Shown here in pieces: positions 51,091-63,180 of a DNA stretch of 64,000 bases; the first letter of the stretch is position 1; each line of letters starts with the position of its first letter. The notes under the pieces were generated by a model. The model worked only from the letters and a program-made list of their open reading frames with translations. It did not search any database and was not told where the DNA came from. A program made the position numbers and the translations under genes. The DNA comes from Thunnus maccoyii (Eukaryota > Chordata > Actinopteri > Scombriformes > Scombridae), in assembly GCF_910596095.1 (NCBI RefSeq), contig NC_056544.1:9347155-9411154 (forward strand), given 5' to 3'.

Positions 51091-54000
51091 AAAATGATTT
51101 TTGTCACTAGTCTTTTGTCACTCTAAAATCACACAAAAAAAAAGATAAATTACACATTTTTCTTCAATCCTGAGGATGTTAAAAAGAAAGAAGCAAATAC
51201 AACTCTACCTGGCATGTTATTGTCATATTTAAGATACCTTTTTCATGTTGTACCGTTTATTAAATTTTATTGAGTGTGTGATCACCTTAACACTTTATAA
51301 AAAGGGTAAGCAAACTATAATCTACACAAAAATATGAAGGTTATGGACTCATAGAGTTGACTTGTATGTGTCTTCAGCTGAGCTGTGAGATGTCATTTCA
51401 CTGGTTACTGCTGCTGATTTAAAGCAAACGCTCTGAGCATGAGCAACAAAAGCAGCTTTGGAACAAGACTAGGTTCAAAATGTCATAGAAACACCATCAC
51501 CAAGGCAACCTTGGAGAACAAATTACAGTGTATGATTGCCAGCCCACTGACCAAAGGATCAAATGTGGAAGACTGAAAAGACAGAACGGAACGGTGTATT
51601 AGAGAAAATTTTATCAATGTTATTCAAGGTTACTACGTCTGTGAAAGGCATATAAACCTGTGGAGGCCAATATGCACTCAACCTTCATCAGCTAAAATAT
51701 CCTAAGAAAACAGAACAGATGTAACTGTTTAGCACTGCAGAGTGTGTGATGTGGAGTGGCATGCATGTTAGCTCTTACATCATGGCTACTTATCAAATAA
51801 ATTGAGAACATAATGACTCAAAGTCTTGATGCCTTTTAAAATTATCCATTAACACATACCATAAAGCATCAGTAATGTTGCTATGGTTACATAATGGGTT
51901 TCTTTCAGTGTTTCTGGAAGAGCCAAATCGTTATCCTGGATTTCTCTGTCAACCCCTTCTGTACATCAGCACTTCCTTATTTTTGCATTCAGCAACTATA
52001 TCTCCCATGAATCTTTGATGCAGTTGCGCTGTCAAAACAACAAGGGAGCTGAAGGGTTGGACTAAAGCTTGTTTCCTTGTGCATGCTGTGATAAAGTGAG
52101 ACTATGTAATTTTTGAAAGAAGAAACTCAGTATCATCACACTTGGCTAGTATGACCTGTAGCGAGTAAAGCCTTAGAAAGACACTGCTGTGTAACTGGCA
52201 TTACTGCTGCTGTAACTCTTCAGTCAGGTCACCTAAAGACCTGAGAAACTGACTGAAGACAATCTTGGGAAATTAAGGTTAATTTAAATGCCACTTTCTC
52301 GCCACAGTGACAAGTCTTGCTTTAAATGATAATACACATCTTCGATACAGTGGTCTTGTATTTTGGTGTTCAGGAGCTTTAGTGCATTACAGCCACTAAT
52401 GAAATAAGAATTTCCTCATAAGTTCAAAGGTAATTTTTCTTTGTTATTGCTTTCTTCACTTTAAAGATGTCTTAAAAAGGCTGTGGCACTGGAATTAGTA
52501 GGCATCACAAGATAGAAAGGTCTGGAGAGCCTTGACTTTAGAAAGGGAGGGCTGTAGTGATTAATCAGTTTTTAAGACTGTATTGGAATCAGCTGTTAAT
52601 GATTATGCCAATATGACAATATATATCTCTTTCCCAAGGTCAGAGGACTGTTTGTTTGACCGTATAAATTTAACTTCATTCTGTTAAGCATGCTGTTAAA
52701 CAAAGTCTAGCTCTGACTCATACAGTAAATGCTGTATGTCTGTAAGAAAGATGCCAAAGTCCACACCAGAGAGTCACTTTCAACTGTCATATTTGCAGTT
52801 GCAGGATACTTTTTTACAGACTTTTTTTATGGGCAGAAGGTGAACTTTTTTAATACTGTTTCATTTGTTCAGTTGATCAATCCTCTGCACAAAGTCCAGG
52901 CAGAACTTGCCTCTCATTCAAATAGAAGTATATCCAGTATATACTTTTATTTTCCTTTCTAAGAAAATAAAACATTTATTCGAGTGCAGGCTGAGTCTCT
53001 GAGTTGACTTGAGGCGAACGAAGCCTGAAAATCCTCCACTAACACTACTCGGCTTCACCTCACCCCACCTCCTCACACTGCAGTTGTTACAGTGAATCTC
53101 CTAAACACCCATTAGCCCAGTGCTGATGGACAGTGAGACAGGCCAGCCGTGCAGCTTGTGTAGCCGCTGAATATCACCATTTGGCCACATGGCCACCTGG
53201 CAGAGGGACAGGATGCGGGGCAGAGTGGGCTAAAGGGAGTTGGCCGGATAGGAGCAATTAGGAACGCAGGCTGGATCTGGCAGAAGGTGCGCAGTGGTGG
53301 GCGGAGGGTGCAGGCCTTCAGGGGATGGTTTGGATCAACACCAAAATAAATAGACAAATGGAGGGAAAATTGAAAATATGGCACAAAGGCTGGAAAAAAA
53401 GCAACTGAAATCCCCTTGTTTGAATTCTGACCAGTGAAAAGCCTGAAAGTGTACGGTATATATGTAAAGCAGAACTATAATATGTTTTAAATTGGATTTG
53501 TTGTTAAGATTAATACAGAGTGATGGCCTTATTGCAAATAAATCAACGTGGAATTTTTTTTTTTAATCTGTAGTCCAATTTGATTTGTTCTTATGAACAT
53601 CCCTAAAAAAGTGTGATAACCTTTCCAAATAAACTACCTCTCACACTTGGTTGTAGCGGCTGAGTACAGCCATAACCTCCTACTGACACTGGTAATCCGT
53701 TGCATCAGGCAGTGCTCTTTGCTTTGGCTTGCTAGTAGTAAATATTTGAGAGTGTGTACAGACAGATTTGCTAGCAGAGAAAAGAGTTTTGAGTACCATC
53801 AAAGCCAGAACTTTTATTTTATTTAAGATATTCTGCATCTGCAACAGAAATGATATGGACCTATAGTAGATTCCAGTATCAGTATCTCCAGAGCTGCATG
53901 CTCTCCAGTTTGACAGACATGCTTGTCTCAATCATGAGACATGCATGTTTTATAAAGAATGGCGTTTAGGGACAGAAAGGCAGTGGTTCAAGCCAAATAC

Positions 54001-54476
54001 TATAACTAGCTGTAACATTTCAATGGTGCAATCTTAGCAGCAAGACTTGTTTGACCACAAGGCAAACAATAATATAATCAATTTAAACAAACTCAACACA
54101 CCAGAGAGCTGAACCTGATCAATACGTTTCAATAAGTGATTCCTACTGTATTTGTGCCTGAATTGAACGATGGTCTTCAATACAAGTACACACACACCCG
54201 TACAGTACATCCATATAGGTTTGTTATATTTACCAAAATATAATGATGTGAAAAGAAGTTCATCTTATTTCATTGACTCAAATATTTTCTTTGTATTTTA
54301 ACAAGAAGAAAATACTGGAAAAAAAAATCATCATCACAGATTTCGGTAAAATTGAACATATTCATCTAGATATGAGAGCCGTTATGAAAATTGTTTCACA
54401 ATATGATGAAATAGAAAGATGGTAAATATTAATATAATCATTTTCCAGCCCATAAGTTGTTACTGTCAGTGAAGGA
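51091..54476. other. Intergenic spacer between convergent genes
   Basis: About 3.4 kb of mostly AT-rich sequence with no exon I recognise. In mammals PODN (podocan, a leucine-rich-repeat proteoglycan) lies between SCP2 and SLC1A7. No LxxLxLxxN-type leucine-rich repeat reads out on either strand here. A GC-richer patch lies at about 53,000-53,330 without an identifiable function. Confidence 0.6.
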
Positions 54477-54482
54477 TTTATT
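54477..54482 (-). terminator. scp2: Candidate scp2 poly(A) signal AATAAA
   Basis: First canonical AATAAA downstream of the scp2 stop on the minus strand, giving a 3' UTR of about 440 nt. Further AATAAA copies lie near 53,815, so longer forms are possible. Confidence 0.5.
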
Positions 54483-54920
54483 TTTTAAAAAATTAGATGA
54501 TTGCTACGATTTACAGACATATATTCTTTAGAAAATGATCTATCAAAATAGCTCAGGCCAGCAGTGGCTTTGAATAATTTCATAGACAGAAATCAGAGGC
54601 ACATTGAGTTTGACTACATTATTAACGAAATACAGGTGCTTGACATAAACATATGCAGCTCCTGTGCATAACGTCTCACTGGACTCATTACAATTTGACA
54701 AGATTTGAAGATAATGGGCCAAGATCCAATAATGTGAATCTTAAGAACGAATCTCTCTGCTGTCTGCTCTCTGATATCAAAGTAGCAGCTGGAATTAATA
54801 CTGTATCGACCGTCTTTGAAAATTAAACACATTATTTTAGTATTCAGTGAGCTGGTTGATAAGCAAAATTACAGTTTCAGTAGGAGGGATGAAGTTTTCC
54901 TATAAAACTTCTGCAGGGTC

Positions 54921-55016
54921 TCACAGCTTGGCTTTGCCTGGTGTAACCTGGAGGTTCTGCAGTTTCATAGCCATGCCCATGTTCCCTGTGATCTTCAGCT
55001 TCCCTTTGAAGAACGC
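54921..55016 (-). CDS. scp2: scp2 last coding exon
   Basis: Acceptor ctcctcag before GCGTTCTTC on the minus strand; stop TGA at 54,923-54,921. It encodes [20 protein letters not shown], then [11 protein letters not shown], matching the human SCP2 C-terminus. AKL is the PTS1 import signal. Phase 0 in. Confidence 0.97.
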   Translation of the reverse strand, partial: AFFKGKLKITGNMGMAMKLQNLQVTPGKAKL

Positions 55017-58000
55017 CTGAGGAGACGGGAGATCAGAGGAGAGAGATAAACAGTCAACTTTCATCCTCAAGAAAAGATACTTTTAATCTTACTACTGTTA
55101 CTGAAAGACTCCAGGCTATAGAAAACTTTTTTTGAATAACTCAAGTACAGTGACATATTGGAGATGTTAGATTTAGAGCCACACTATCCTGCAGTCTAAC
55201 AGCAGGATAGGCTGACAGTTGACCAGTCAGAGCTCATATCTCTAATGAGGGTCAGAAAAGCATAAAACAGAGTAAGGACTGATGCTTGTGGGCATACTGG
55301 ACTGAGCAGTTTATTTCCTTGCGTTGACATTCACATAACTTGACAAACGTTTTAAATTAACAACATAAAAACTAAAAAAATAAAAGATATTACTAAAAAG
55401 TGGCAAGCACTGAACTAGCACAAACCCAGTTTTCACTTTTTTGGCTTGTTAGATACTCAGGAGCTTGTTATCTTCTGACAGTTAAGCTGTAAGGGGGTTG
55501 TTATCGGACTCTCTAAACAGAGCCAGACGCCCCTAGTTTGATGGCAGGAAACAAACAGGTCCACACATTTCCTACACAGCTGGTGTCAACAGACTAAAAT
55601 GGTGCTGATCAAGTGTTGTGTTTTTCATTTTTTTCCAGTCATTTACCATCTTATACCTGTAGTAACTTTCTGTTTTAGGTTACATAGAAGTGAGTTAATG
55701 GTTAATCCTTCTAATTGGTATCAATGTAATCTTGATGTAGGTGTTATATGCATTTTACTTATGCTGTATGCAGAGGATCTCTAAATAAAAGGTAAAGATA
55801 TCCGATTTCCAGTTGGATATAGTTGTATGAGCAGAAATGCATTCCTCAAACTTCCCCTCTGTCAGCAGAATATAATATAATAACACATTTATCATATTTC
55901 TGAGAGCTGAAAGTGAGTCCACTGACACTATTTACACCTTTGTACCATCAGTTAAATTTCAAAATGATGAGTTTCCTCTGGCTGACTAAATCAATGGAGT
56001 GGAATTTGTTCAAACATAAAATGTTCAGCTGGGTTAAAGTTGGTAAATACAAATGTGACATGTCTTTGTCTCTCAGTGAAAGCAAATTTACATTTATGGA
56101 AAGAAACAACAAATGAATTTGGCTGCCTAAAAAACCTCATGGACCCAGATCCAGAGAACTTCATGGGAATTAGGAAAGAAAAATATTTGCACAAACTAAA
56201 ATGTTAAATCTAAGACTTTTTTAAACCTTTAACTTATATTTTATTCGTGTAAAACAGACAAAGATATTGTTAATACATAATTACACACACCATTTGTGGG
56301 TTCAGCTTTCCTGTCATCAAATCCAGAAGATCCCCATCACTCATGGTTATGGTGCAGTCTGCCTTTTTACCTAAAATAAAGAAAAAATGAAGAGGAATTT
56401 ATTCACTATGGCTGAATACAATGACATATCAAATGCATTAGAGTTAAAAATCCACATATGCAAGAACAAATTCATATTTGCAGTACCTTTTACACATATA
56501 AAGAAAGATGAAATTAACCCCAAAAGAGGAATAAATTATTTTATGCATAATGTTGGATATATTGGAGAAAGACACACAAAAGGTAAATGTTAAGTCACCA
56601 TAATTACAATACTTTCATTTTCTTCTTTCATTGACACATCTTAGAAAGCTTTCTGACTCATACTTTCTATATCCTGACTGAAAATTGGCCCGCTGTGTTC
56701 TGTGACAGCAGCTTATCAGCTTATTAAAACAGGATACAACATTTTCCATCATCATAAAAACAGCCATGATTTCTGCTTCAGGCGTAGTGATACATCAATA
56801 TGCTATTGATCAGGCATCAAATCGTGAAATCAGATGAAAACATGTTGTTTTTCTGTAGAAACAGCATGTAGGGTGTGTGTCTGTGTGGTGAATTGCTTTT
56901 TGTCCTGAGCGTCCCTCACAGTCATACAGCCCTTAGAAAATATGTGCTGCAGTAAACCAATGCCTCTTTGACACAACCTAAACAAAAAGTGATTGTTACG
57001 TGCTTTCAAAGGAAGTATTCACTGCAGAGTTATGAACCATTGTACTGTTCAGTAAATGGACTGTATATGTATTGATCGAGCTGCACACTTTATATCTCAG
57101 CTATATAATTTTTCACGTTGTGTAGCTTTGCCCTCTATTGACGAATATGAAAAGGAAGTGAGATGATACATGTCACTTAAAGTTATGTTGACATTCAGTG
57201 TTTTTCACCAGAACACACTGTGTGTATCCTTGAGGTCTAATAAATGTGTTGAACACATTTCATTCCTCCTAAAACATAAGCAAAATCTTTTTTTTTTTTT
57301 TTTGTTTAAATTCATGCTTTCTAAATTCTAGTCTTCTTCTTCCCTGCCTTTGGACGGATGTGTATGTGTCCTTGTGCACATGCACAATACAAACAAAAGG
57401 GGGAACAACTCTTTGCAACATTGCTCCATGGTATTATTAGTGGTGTACCTTTACAGTACAATTTGAAGTATTTCACAGACTACATCTTTCAGCTCTAGTC
57501 AGAATTATACCTGACTTGCAAACATTAACGCTGAGTCACTGAAGTCATTATTCATTCATTTAGGCCAAATTTGAATCAATGTTAGACCAAGATTATTGAA
57601 ACATTCATCTGTGTGTATCAAGGCCATAGACGCAGAACAAGAAAAGACATTTTTGGCTGGCACAGATGAAAGAAATCCCTCTCGAGCTCGCTTAGCGTTA
57701 AATTTTAAAATTCAATAAGGTATGGTCACCATTCCTAAATTGTACCACATTACAAGAAATTGAGTTAAATCCCCAGCTATTCAATTTGACAACATCACAG
57801 AATCATAAATGGCTGCGATTTTCAAAGGCAACTGGACTCATCCAAGAAGATTCTTCATCTGTGACTGACTGGTGGGGCGTCCCAGGCAGTGCACCACGTC
57901 CTGTGCACCAAACTTTACTTCCAACATGTAGGCATACACGTATACTAAGCACACACCATATGTCTATACACTGTATCAATTGTTTTGGATTATTTAAGTA

Positions 58001-58244
58001 ATATATTTAATTATTTAGTGATTTATTTTACAAATAATGGAATTATATACCAGCACGTATTGTATTAGCAAAAGCTAATACAATACGTGCTAGTAAAGCT
58101 ATGTGCTGGTATATTAGCACCTGTCCACAGTTTCTACCTTGCTATCAGACTGGGATCTTCTAATGTTAATAAGAAAGGAAGACGCAGCTTACTTTTCAAA
58201 TAAAAATATATAGAAATGTACAGACTACACACTATACAGGCAAA

Positions 58245-58276
<32 letters not shown>

Positions 58277-61200
58277 ATTGATTTTGAAAAACCTTTTTTG
58301 CTACACAACCTGTGCAACAGAACATCTTAGGATATCCCTGAACATTTCTTTCCATTTCAGGAACATTCAGTCATATGAAAAAGCAGTGGTAACCTCAGAA
58401 ATAATGGCTTTGATCCATTAAATCCAGAGAACATCACAGAGGGAGCCAGCGTAATGGAAACAGTCAGGTGGCTATTTATGAAAGAGTGCGTGTGTGTGTG
58501 TGTGAGAGAGATTTTAGTTAGTTTCATGTTTTGACGTCCATTGCAGCAGCATTATCACTCTTTAAATTCATCACAGAAGCTATCGAAAAGATAATTTCAG
58601 TTATTTGGAAATTGAGCCCGCTCTTCTGATGACTGCCACAACGTTAAAATGTTAACTACTTTATTGGAGAGCTTTACACACCTGTGGAACTGCATCTGTC
58701 TAATACACATCCAGAGGGCTAAAGCGATCCCTAACATCTGAACACAATCAAATCTTATCCTTACAATTGTATTGCCACATTGAAACACAAACCTACTAAT
58801 TGTGATGAGCTTCTCCATTTGAAACCTGGCCTTGTTTGATGCGAGTGAACCTATTGCTCTTTTGAGTCTCATGGAAAATGAGCGAATGAAAAAAGTTGTT
58901 CACACACGGTTTCTAAAACAGATGTGTGTAAGAAAAGAGAGAGCTGTGTGAAATATAATAAGAGTAGACCAAAGGGCACAGTGTACATACTACTGCTACG
59001 ATGTGGGTGTTAGTGTGTGAAAACAGGCTGAGACAGAGGTCTCATTGTGTGAAAATGATATGTTTTCACAGTGTTTTAACTCCATCTGATAGAGAGTGTG
59101 TATTATTAAAGCATCGTTTCTGAGAATCCCTCAGCTCTTTTAATGACGTCATATTGAACAGAGTCAGGTGGGAAATAAGGCTCAGGATGAAAATAATTGA
59201 AAATTATTATTGAAAATTTCTTTCTAAACCCATGTAATATCAAAGCACAGGCTAATTCAATATATATAGGACAAACTAGAAACCTCTCAGGTTAATCAGA
59301 TTCAAACAATAACATCTCACGTGTATGCCAGAAACGTAAAACTACAAATGCTGATTTTCTACACATGATGTCCAATGATTGAAAAAGTCTGGAAGGATAT
59401 TATTGATTTAACATCAGACATTAGAGAAACTACCATTCAACAGGATGCTAGAGTATGAAAACATTCATAGTTTGGAGCCAATCGTGGTCCAGTATACGAC
59501 TCGCACAAGTGTGATGTGGAAACTTGAAGCCTCAAGTGCACAAACACTGAGAATGAACTTTACAATGAGGTAGAAGACATCTTTTTTCCAGCAGTTCAAC
59601 TTTTGAAATAAACAATATTTGCATATTCATAGATTCTGGGTTTTTAATGAGGTAGAAGGAGTATAAAGCATTTTAAGTATTTCTAACCAGGTAACTGACC
59701 TTTTTTATGGAAAAGCCACATCAGACACAAAGTATTATTCAAAGCAGATTACTTTCATATGTCTTAAAACTATTTATCTTTAATAATTTAATTTTATTTG
59801 CTAGCACTGTTGGGAAAAGTGTATCTTAATGAACAGGAAATCAGATTTCCTCACCACCAAAAGGACAATGGCTTAACAAACTAACTTTACTGTAGTCCAG
59901 AGAAGATCCTTTATTGTTATCAAGGATTGTTGCAGCTTTCAAGAAGATGTGGGAGGCTTTTATCAATGCCTTGTCTTTAATTAAATGTGATGTATGACAT
60001 TTGTATCCACCACACTTCCTTTTACTAACAGTATGTACCTTCCTAAGTATACATCTGTTCTGGCATTATTATTTGATTCTTTTTTCTTTCGTCTCACTAC
60101 TTGCATTGACTTGGAGCTCCAGAGAGCACTGTGTCAGGAGCCTGAACAGCAGAGTCGGGATTTCTAGCACAACTTCACCTACTAGTGAAGGAAGTGAAGG
60201 CCACGAGCCGTTCTTGATACTACAAGTGTTGCTGCAGTTTTGACCCCTTTAGGAGCGTGAATGCATACAGCGTTGAGTGGTGCAATGGTGAAAATTACAT
60301 CTTTTTTTTGGAATACTAGTACTGACTACACTGGACATCTAAGTTCTCATCCAATAAACAGATCTTTGAAAAAACAGCAAAGTTTAACAACTTACTTTAG
60401 ATACATACCTGGGTCATTGGTGACAGAACCTTTGCCATTTTTCACATCCACCACCCAAGTCGCCTCCTTCCCATCTGGTCCATCTTTCACTTTAAAAATG
60501 AACACTCCGCCAACCTTCTTGACGACCTTCTCTCCTTCCTGCAGGGATTCGAGAAGGCTTTTAAGCTCCATGAAATATTCCTTGTAATATGATGGCTGTA
60601 GCAGCTGCCCACACATTTCAAATTAAATACTTCAACTATTTATTGTAATGTGAAGAGTGCTTTTTGAATCATTTAAATCAAAGGTTTATGGTTTATTCTG
60701 AGAAAAATTACCTCAGCCAAAATGTACTGCTAATGAACTACAATAACATAGAAGAAATAATAATGTCTGAAACTATGTAAGTGTAAACCACATTTATGCC
60801 TCTAATATAAAGTGATAAAATGTCTGCCAGGTTAACAAAACTAAGATTTGAGAAGTTAAAACTATGATTTGATTGTATTAACTATTTCACGATCATTATA
60901 TTTGCAGGCTATGAATTCAGTGTTAAAGTGTTTCCTGTCTTGCAGAGATTCAGACATGTTCTCTGTTCAAATATGCGGCCACACCGAAACTCGCTCATTT
61001 ATTTCAACGAAGAAGGAGGTGAGACGTATTAGCTTCCCGGGGCCTTGCGCATAGCTCATTGTGACTGAACTTTGACCCTCAAAATAGTGATTCAGCCCAT
61101 GAGGGAGGGGGGGATGGGACTGAACCCTAGTTCAGGAAGTATTGATTGTATATATCCTTGTTCATATGACTGAATGCACAAATTATACACACAGCTGTGC

Positions 61201-63180
61201 GGGAGGGCTTGATATAAAAAAGGAATATATTTCTCAGCTTGTGGACTGTCTGAGAAGTGTGAGTAAATCTCACTGCACTTACTTGTTATCCAACCCTAAA
61301 CTTTACCTGCCAGGCAAAAAAAACAGGCACCCTTCTCTTGAAAACACTGCCTTTTAAAGAAACACCCACCAAATTGGCAGCTTGTAGGCAGGAGTGACTA
61401 ATATCCAAATCAATATTATTATGTATTTCACATTGATAATCCTGCCCCCTGCCACTTCCATTTCAGCAGCCCTATGGCACGCTTCACAACTGACCACACC
61501 AACACATGATTATTGCGGCTCTCCTCTGCACTCCAAGGGTTTAAGAGTGAGATGAGAAACTGTCAGGCGCCATCAAAAGCAGGTTATAACTGACAGGTAG
61601 ATCATAAATCACAAGTTCCAATGGTTTTCAGATGGTCAGTGTCATTTCAAAGAAAGAGACGCTTTTGGGTTCAGAAATGCTTGAAACTACAGGCTTTCAA
61701 AAAATAAATGAATATATTCTAACACAGACCTGGGTGTTTTTATGACAAAGCGTGCCTACCTGTCAAGAACCATTTGTACCTTATGAAGGATGCCCCATGT
61801 AACAGCCTCACTAATCAACATAAATTACCAGTCCGCCTTGCCTTTTCTGTCTTACGTCAAAGCACAATTATTAGCCTTGAATACACAGTGCAAATATTGT
61901 TAATCATGTTTTTTTTTTTCTGAATGTCACAACAGACGTCATACCATACAGATATTCCTAATTTCCACAGACATGAGTATAAATATGTTACATGCAAATA
62001 ATGCCTTGTCAATGTGAATTGTTTAAGAGCTGCGGTGCTGCAGAGAGACCACTCTAAATGTTTTTGATTCAGAGTTGGCGTTCATCTTTCATCTATAAAA
62101 CAATGATATTTTTGTATTGTATTTGCTGGAGAGAGCTCTACAAATAAAGATATTATTGTTTTATTGTAACAGCACATAATATACCTTTAAGTATCAATGC
62201 TTTATAAATTAATGGACAACGTTCACAACAGTGAGTCCTTGTTAGCTATGAAGGTCAGCAATTCTATACTTTTTAATGGTAAGAATAAAACTGTATATTG
62301 TGATGAAAAAAGCACAAAAAAACTCAGTGGTTTGTTTCTACTTTGTAACCACCTTGACTATTCTTTGATGAAATACTTATGCATGTATTATTATATTTGT
62401 CTGACATATGAAGATCAGTAGACTAAAGGAAGAGAAGGGATATGGATGCATTTAATTGGATGAAAACATACTGATATCCCAAAATCAAACACAAAGTATA
62501 GAGATTAAAGTGTGAGAGGAACTTTTGTTAATTACAACATGCTGGTGTACCTCCTGTAGATGTTTCTCAATCTCTTTGAAGACAGGATAAGCTTTAAACC
62601 CCTCCAGACTGCCGCCAGAGCTGGTGAGAACTGCACCTACGTGGGACCTGTGAGAAGCAGAAAAAGTACACACTATGTGGAAAAAAATGGCTTCAGCTAT
62701 CGGAGGTTCAACCTTGATTCAGGTACATGTGAGGCTGTATAAATCCAAAGTTTTTCAATCCAGATGTGTTGCAGAACAGGAATAGATTATAAAGCAATAT
62801 ACTGTATCTACAGCACAAAAGCCAAATAATGGAGATGTCATAATGTAAGACGATGTTCAACTGTGGGTCATTACATTTCTCTTTAGGACAATAAAGCAAA
62901 GACTGACAGACTGACTACAGCATACTAAAGAATACACAATATACCAACAGCAACGGTTAGAAAATAAACTCCACATTAAGTATCTGACTGAACCAATGAC
63001 AAATCGTTGGATAACTTCTTGCTCACCTGGCCTCCTGTGGGAATCCCATCCTGTAGAGAGTGACGACCACAGCTCCTCCTAGGCCAATATTGTGTTGCAA
63101 GGCTACTTTTGCTCCTGGGACCTGCCTCCTGTCAGCCTGTCCACGGAGCTGCCAGCACAGCTCTGCACACTGGGCCAGAC
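54921..63180 (-). CDS. scp2: scp2, sterol carrier protein 2 / SCP-x (C-terminal part, five exons)
   Basis: SCP-x is a peroxisomal 3-oxoacyl-CoA thiolase fused to the SCP2 lipid-transfer domain. It acts in branched-chain fatty acid and bile acid side-chain oxidation, and SCP2 alone binds sterols and acyl-CoAs (family knowledge). Coding exons, in order: 63180-63027, 62647-62551, 60538-60409, 56370-56291 and 55016-54921. All are GT-AG with matching phases. They give the last thiolase residues, the Met of pro-SCP2 and 141 residues from that Met to the stop (human 143), ending AKL, a type 1 peroxisome signal. The gene is partial: the N-terminal thiolase exons lie beyond the right edge. It faces slc1a7 tail to tail. 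The thiolase fusion suggests the scp2a-type gene. Confidence 0.96.
56291..56370 (-). CDS. scp2: scp2 penultimate coding exon
   Basis: Acceptor tattttag before GTAAAAAGGC, donor CAAATG before gtgtgt. It encodes [20 protein letters not shown] and GKLNPQM, the core of the SCP2 fold. The final Met stands where human has Ser (NPQS). The donor ATG-gtgtgt is weak. Phase 1 in, phase 0 out. Confidence 0.94.
58045..58114. repeat. Inverted repeat with two alternative pairings
   Basis: Arms at 58,052-58,069 and 58,074-58,091 are perfect 18-bp complements around an AAAA loop. In addition 58,045-58,056 (ATATACCAGCAC) is a perfect complement of 58,103-58,114. The word at 58,052-58,056 takes part in both pairings, so the two hairpins compete. 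Confidence 0.85.
58243..58276. repeat. AAAG tetranucleotide microsatellite
   Basis: About eight AAAG units in the scp2 intron. Simple repeat. Confidence 0.9.
60409..60538 (-). CDS. scp2: scp2 exon with SCP2-domain beta strands
   Basis: Acceptor ccctgcag before GAAGGAGAG, donor GACCCAG before gtatgt. It encodes [20 protein letters not shown], then [17 protein letters not shown] and TNDP. The [21 protein letters not shown] core matches human SCP2 almost exactly. Phase 0 in, phase 1 out. Confidence 0.98.
60539..62550 (-). other. scp2 intron
   Basis: A 2.0-kb intron. It contains a CpG-bearing stretch at about 60,946-61,060 that looks exon-like on the opposite strand (see findings). Otherwise AT-rich spacer. 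Confidence 0.8.
62551..62647 (-). CDS. scp2: scp2 exon, linker and first SCP2-domain helix
   Basis: Acceptor ttctcacag before GTCCCACG, donor CAGGAG before gtacac. It encodes [20 protein letters not shown], then [18 protein letters not shown] is the conserved first helix of the SCP2 domain. The Ser/Gly-rich start is the linker between thiolase and SCP2 domains. Phase 2 in, phase 0 out. Confidence 0.95.
63027..63180 (-). CDS. scp2: scp2 exon, end of thiolase domain and pro-SCP2 start
   Basis: Acceptor ctgtctcag before GTCTGGCCC, donor GGCCAG before gtgagc. It encodes [20 protein letters not shown], then [20 protein letters not shown] and [10 protein letters not shown]. This is the C-terminal beta strand and glycine loop of the SCP-x thiolase. 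The Met at 63,049-63,047 begins MGFP, which in mammals is the first residue of 15-kDa pro-SCP2 made from an internal promoter. The preceding exon, which should carry GHPLGATG, is outside the window. Phase 1 in, phase 2 out. Confidence 0.97.

Larger units (their letters stand above)
56371..60408 (-). other. scp2 intron
   Basis: About 4.0 kb, AT-rich, without an exon. It contains a T-run near 57,290, a double hairpin at 58,045-58,114, an AAAG microsatellite and a CRE-type TGACGTCA at 59,144-59,151. Confidence 0.85.

Noticed and set aside
53000..53384. GC-richer patch with a 90-codon minus-strand frame
   Set aside because: Proline-rich translation without leucine-rich repeats or any podocan-like motif; no splice context.
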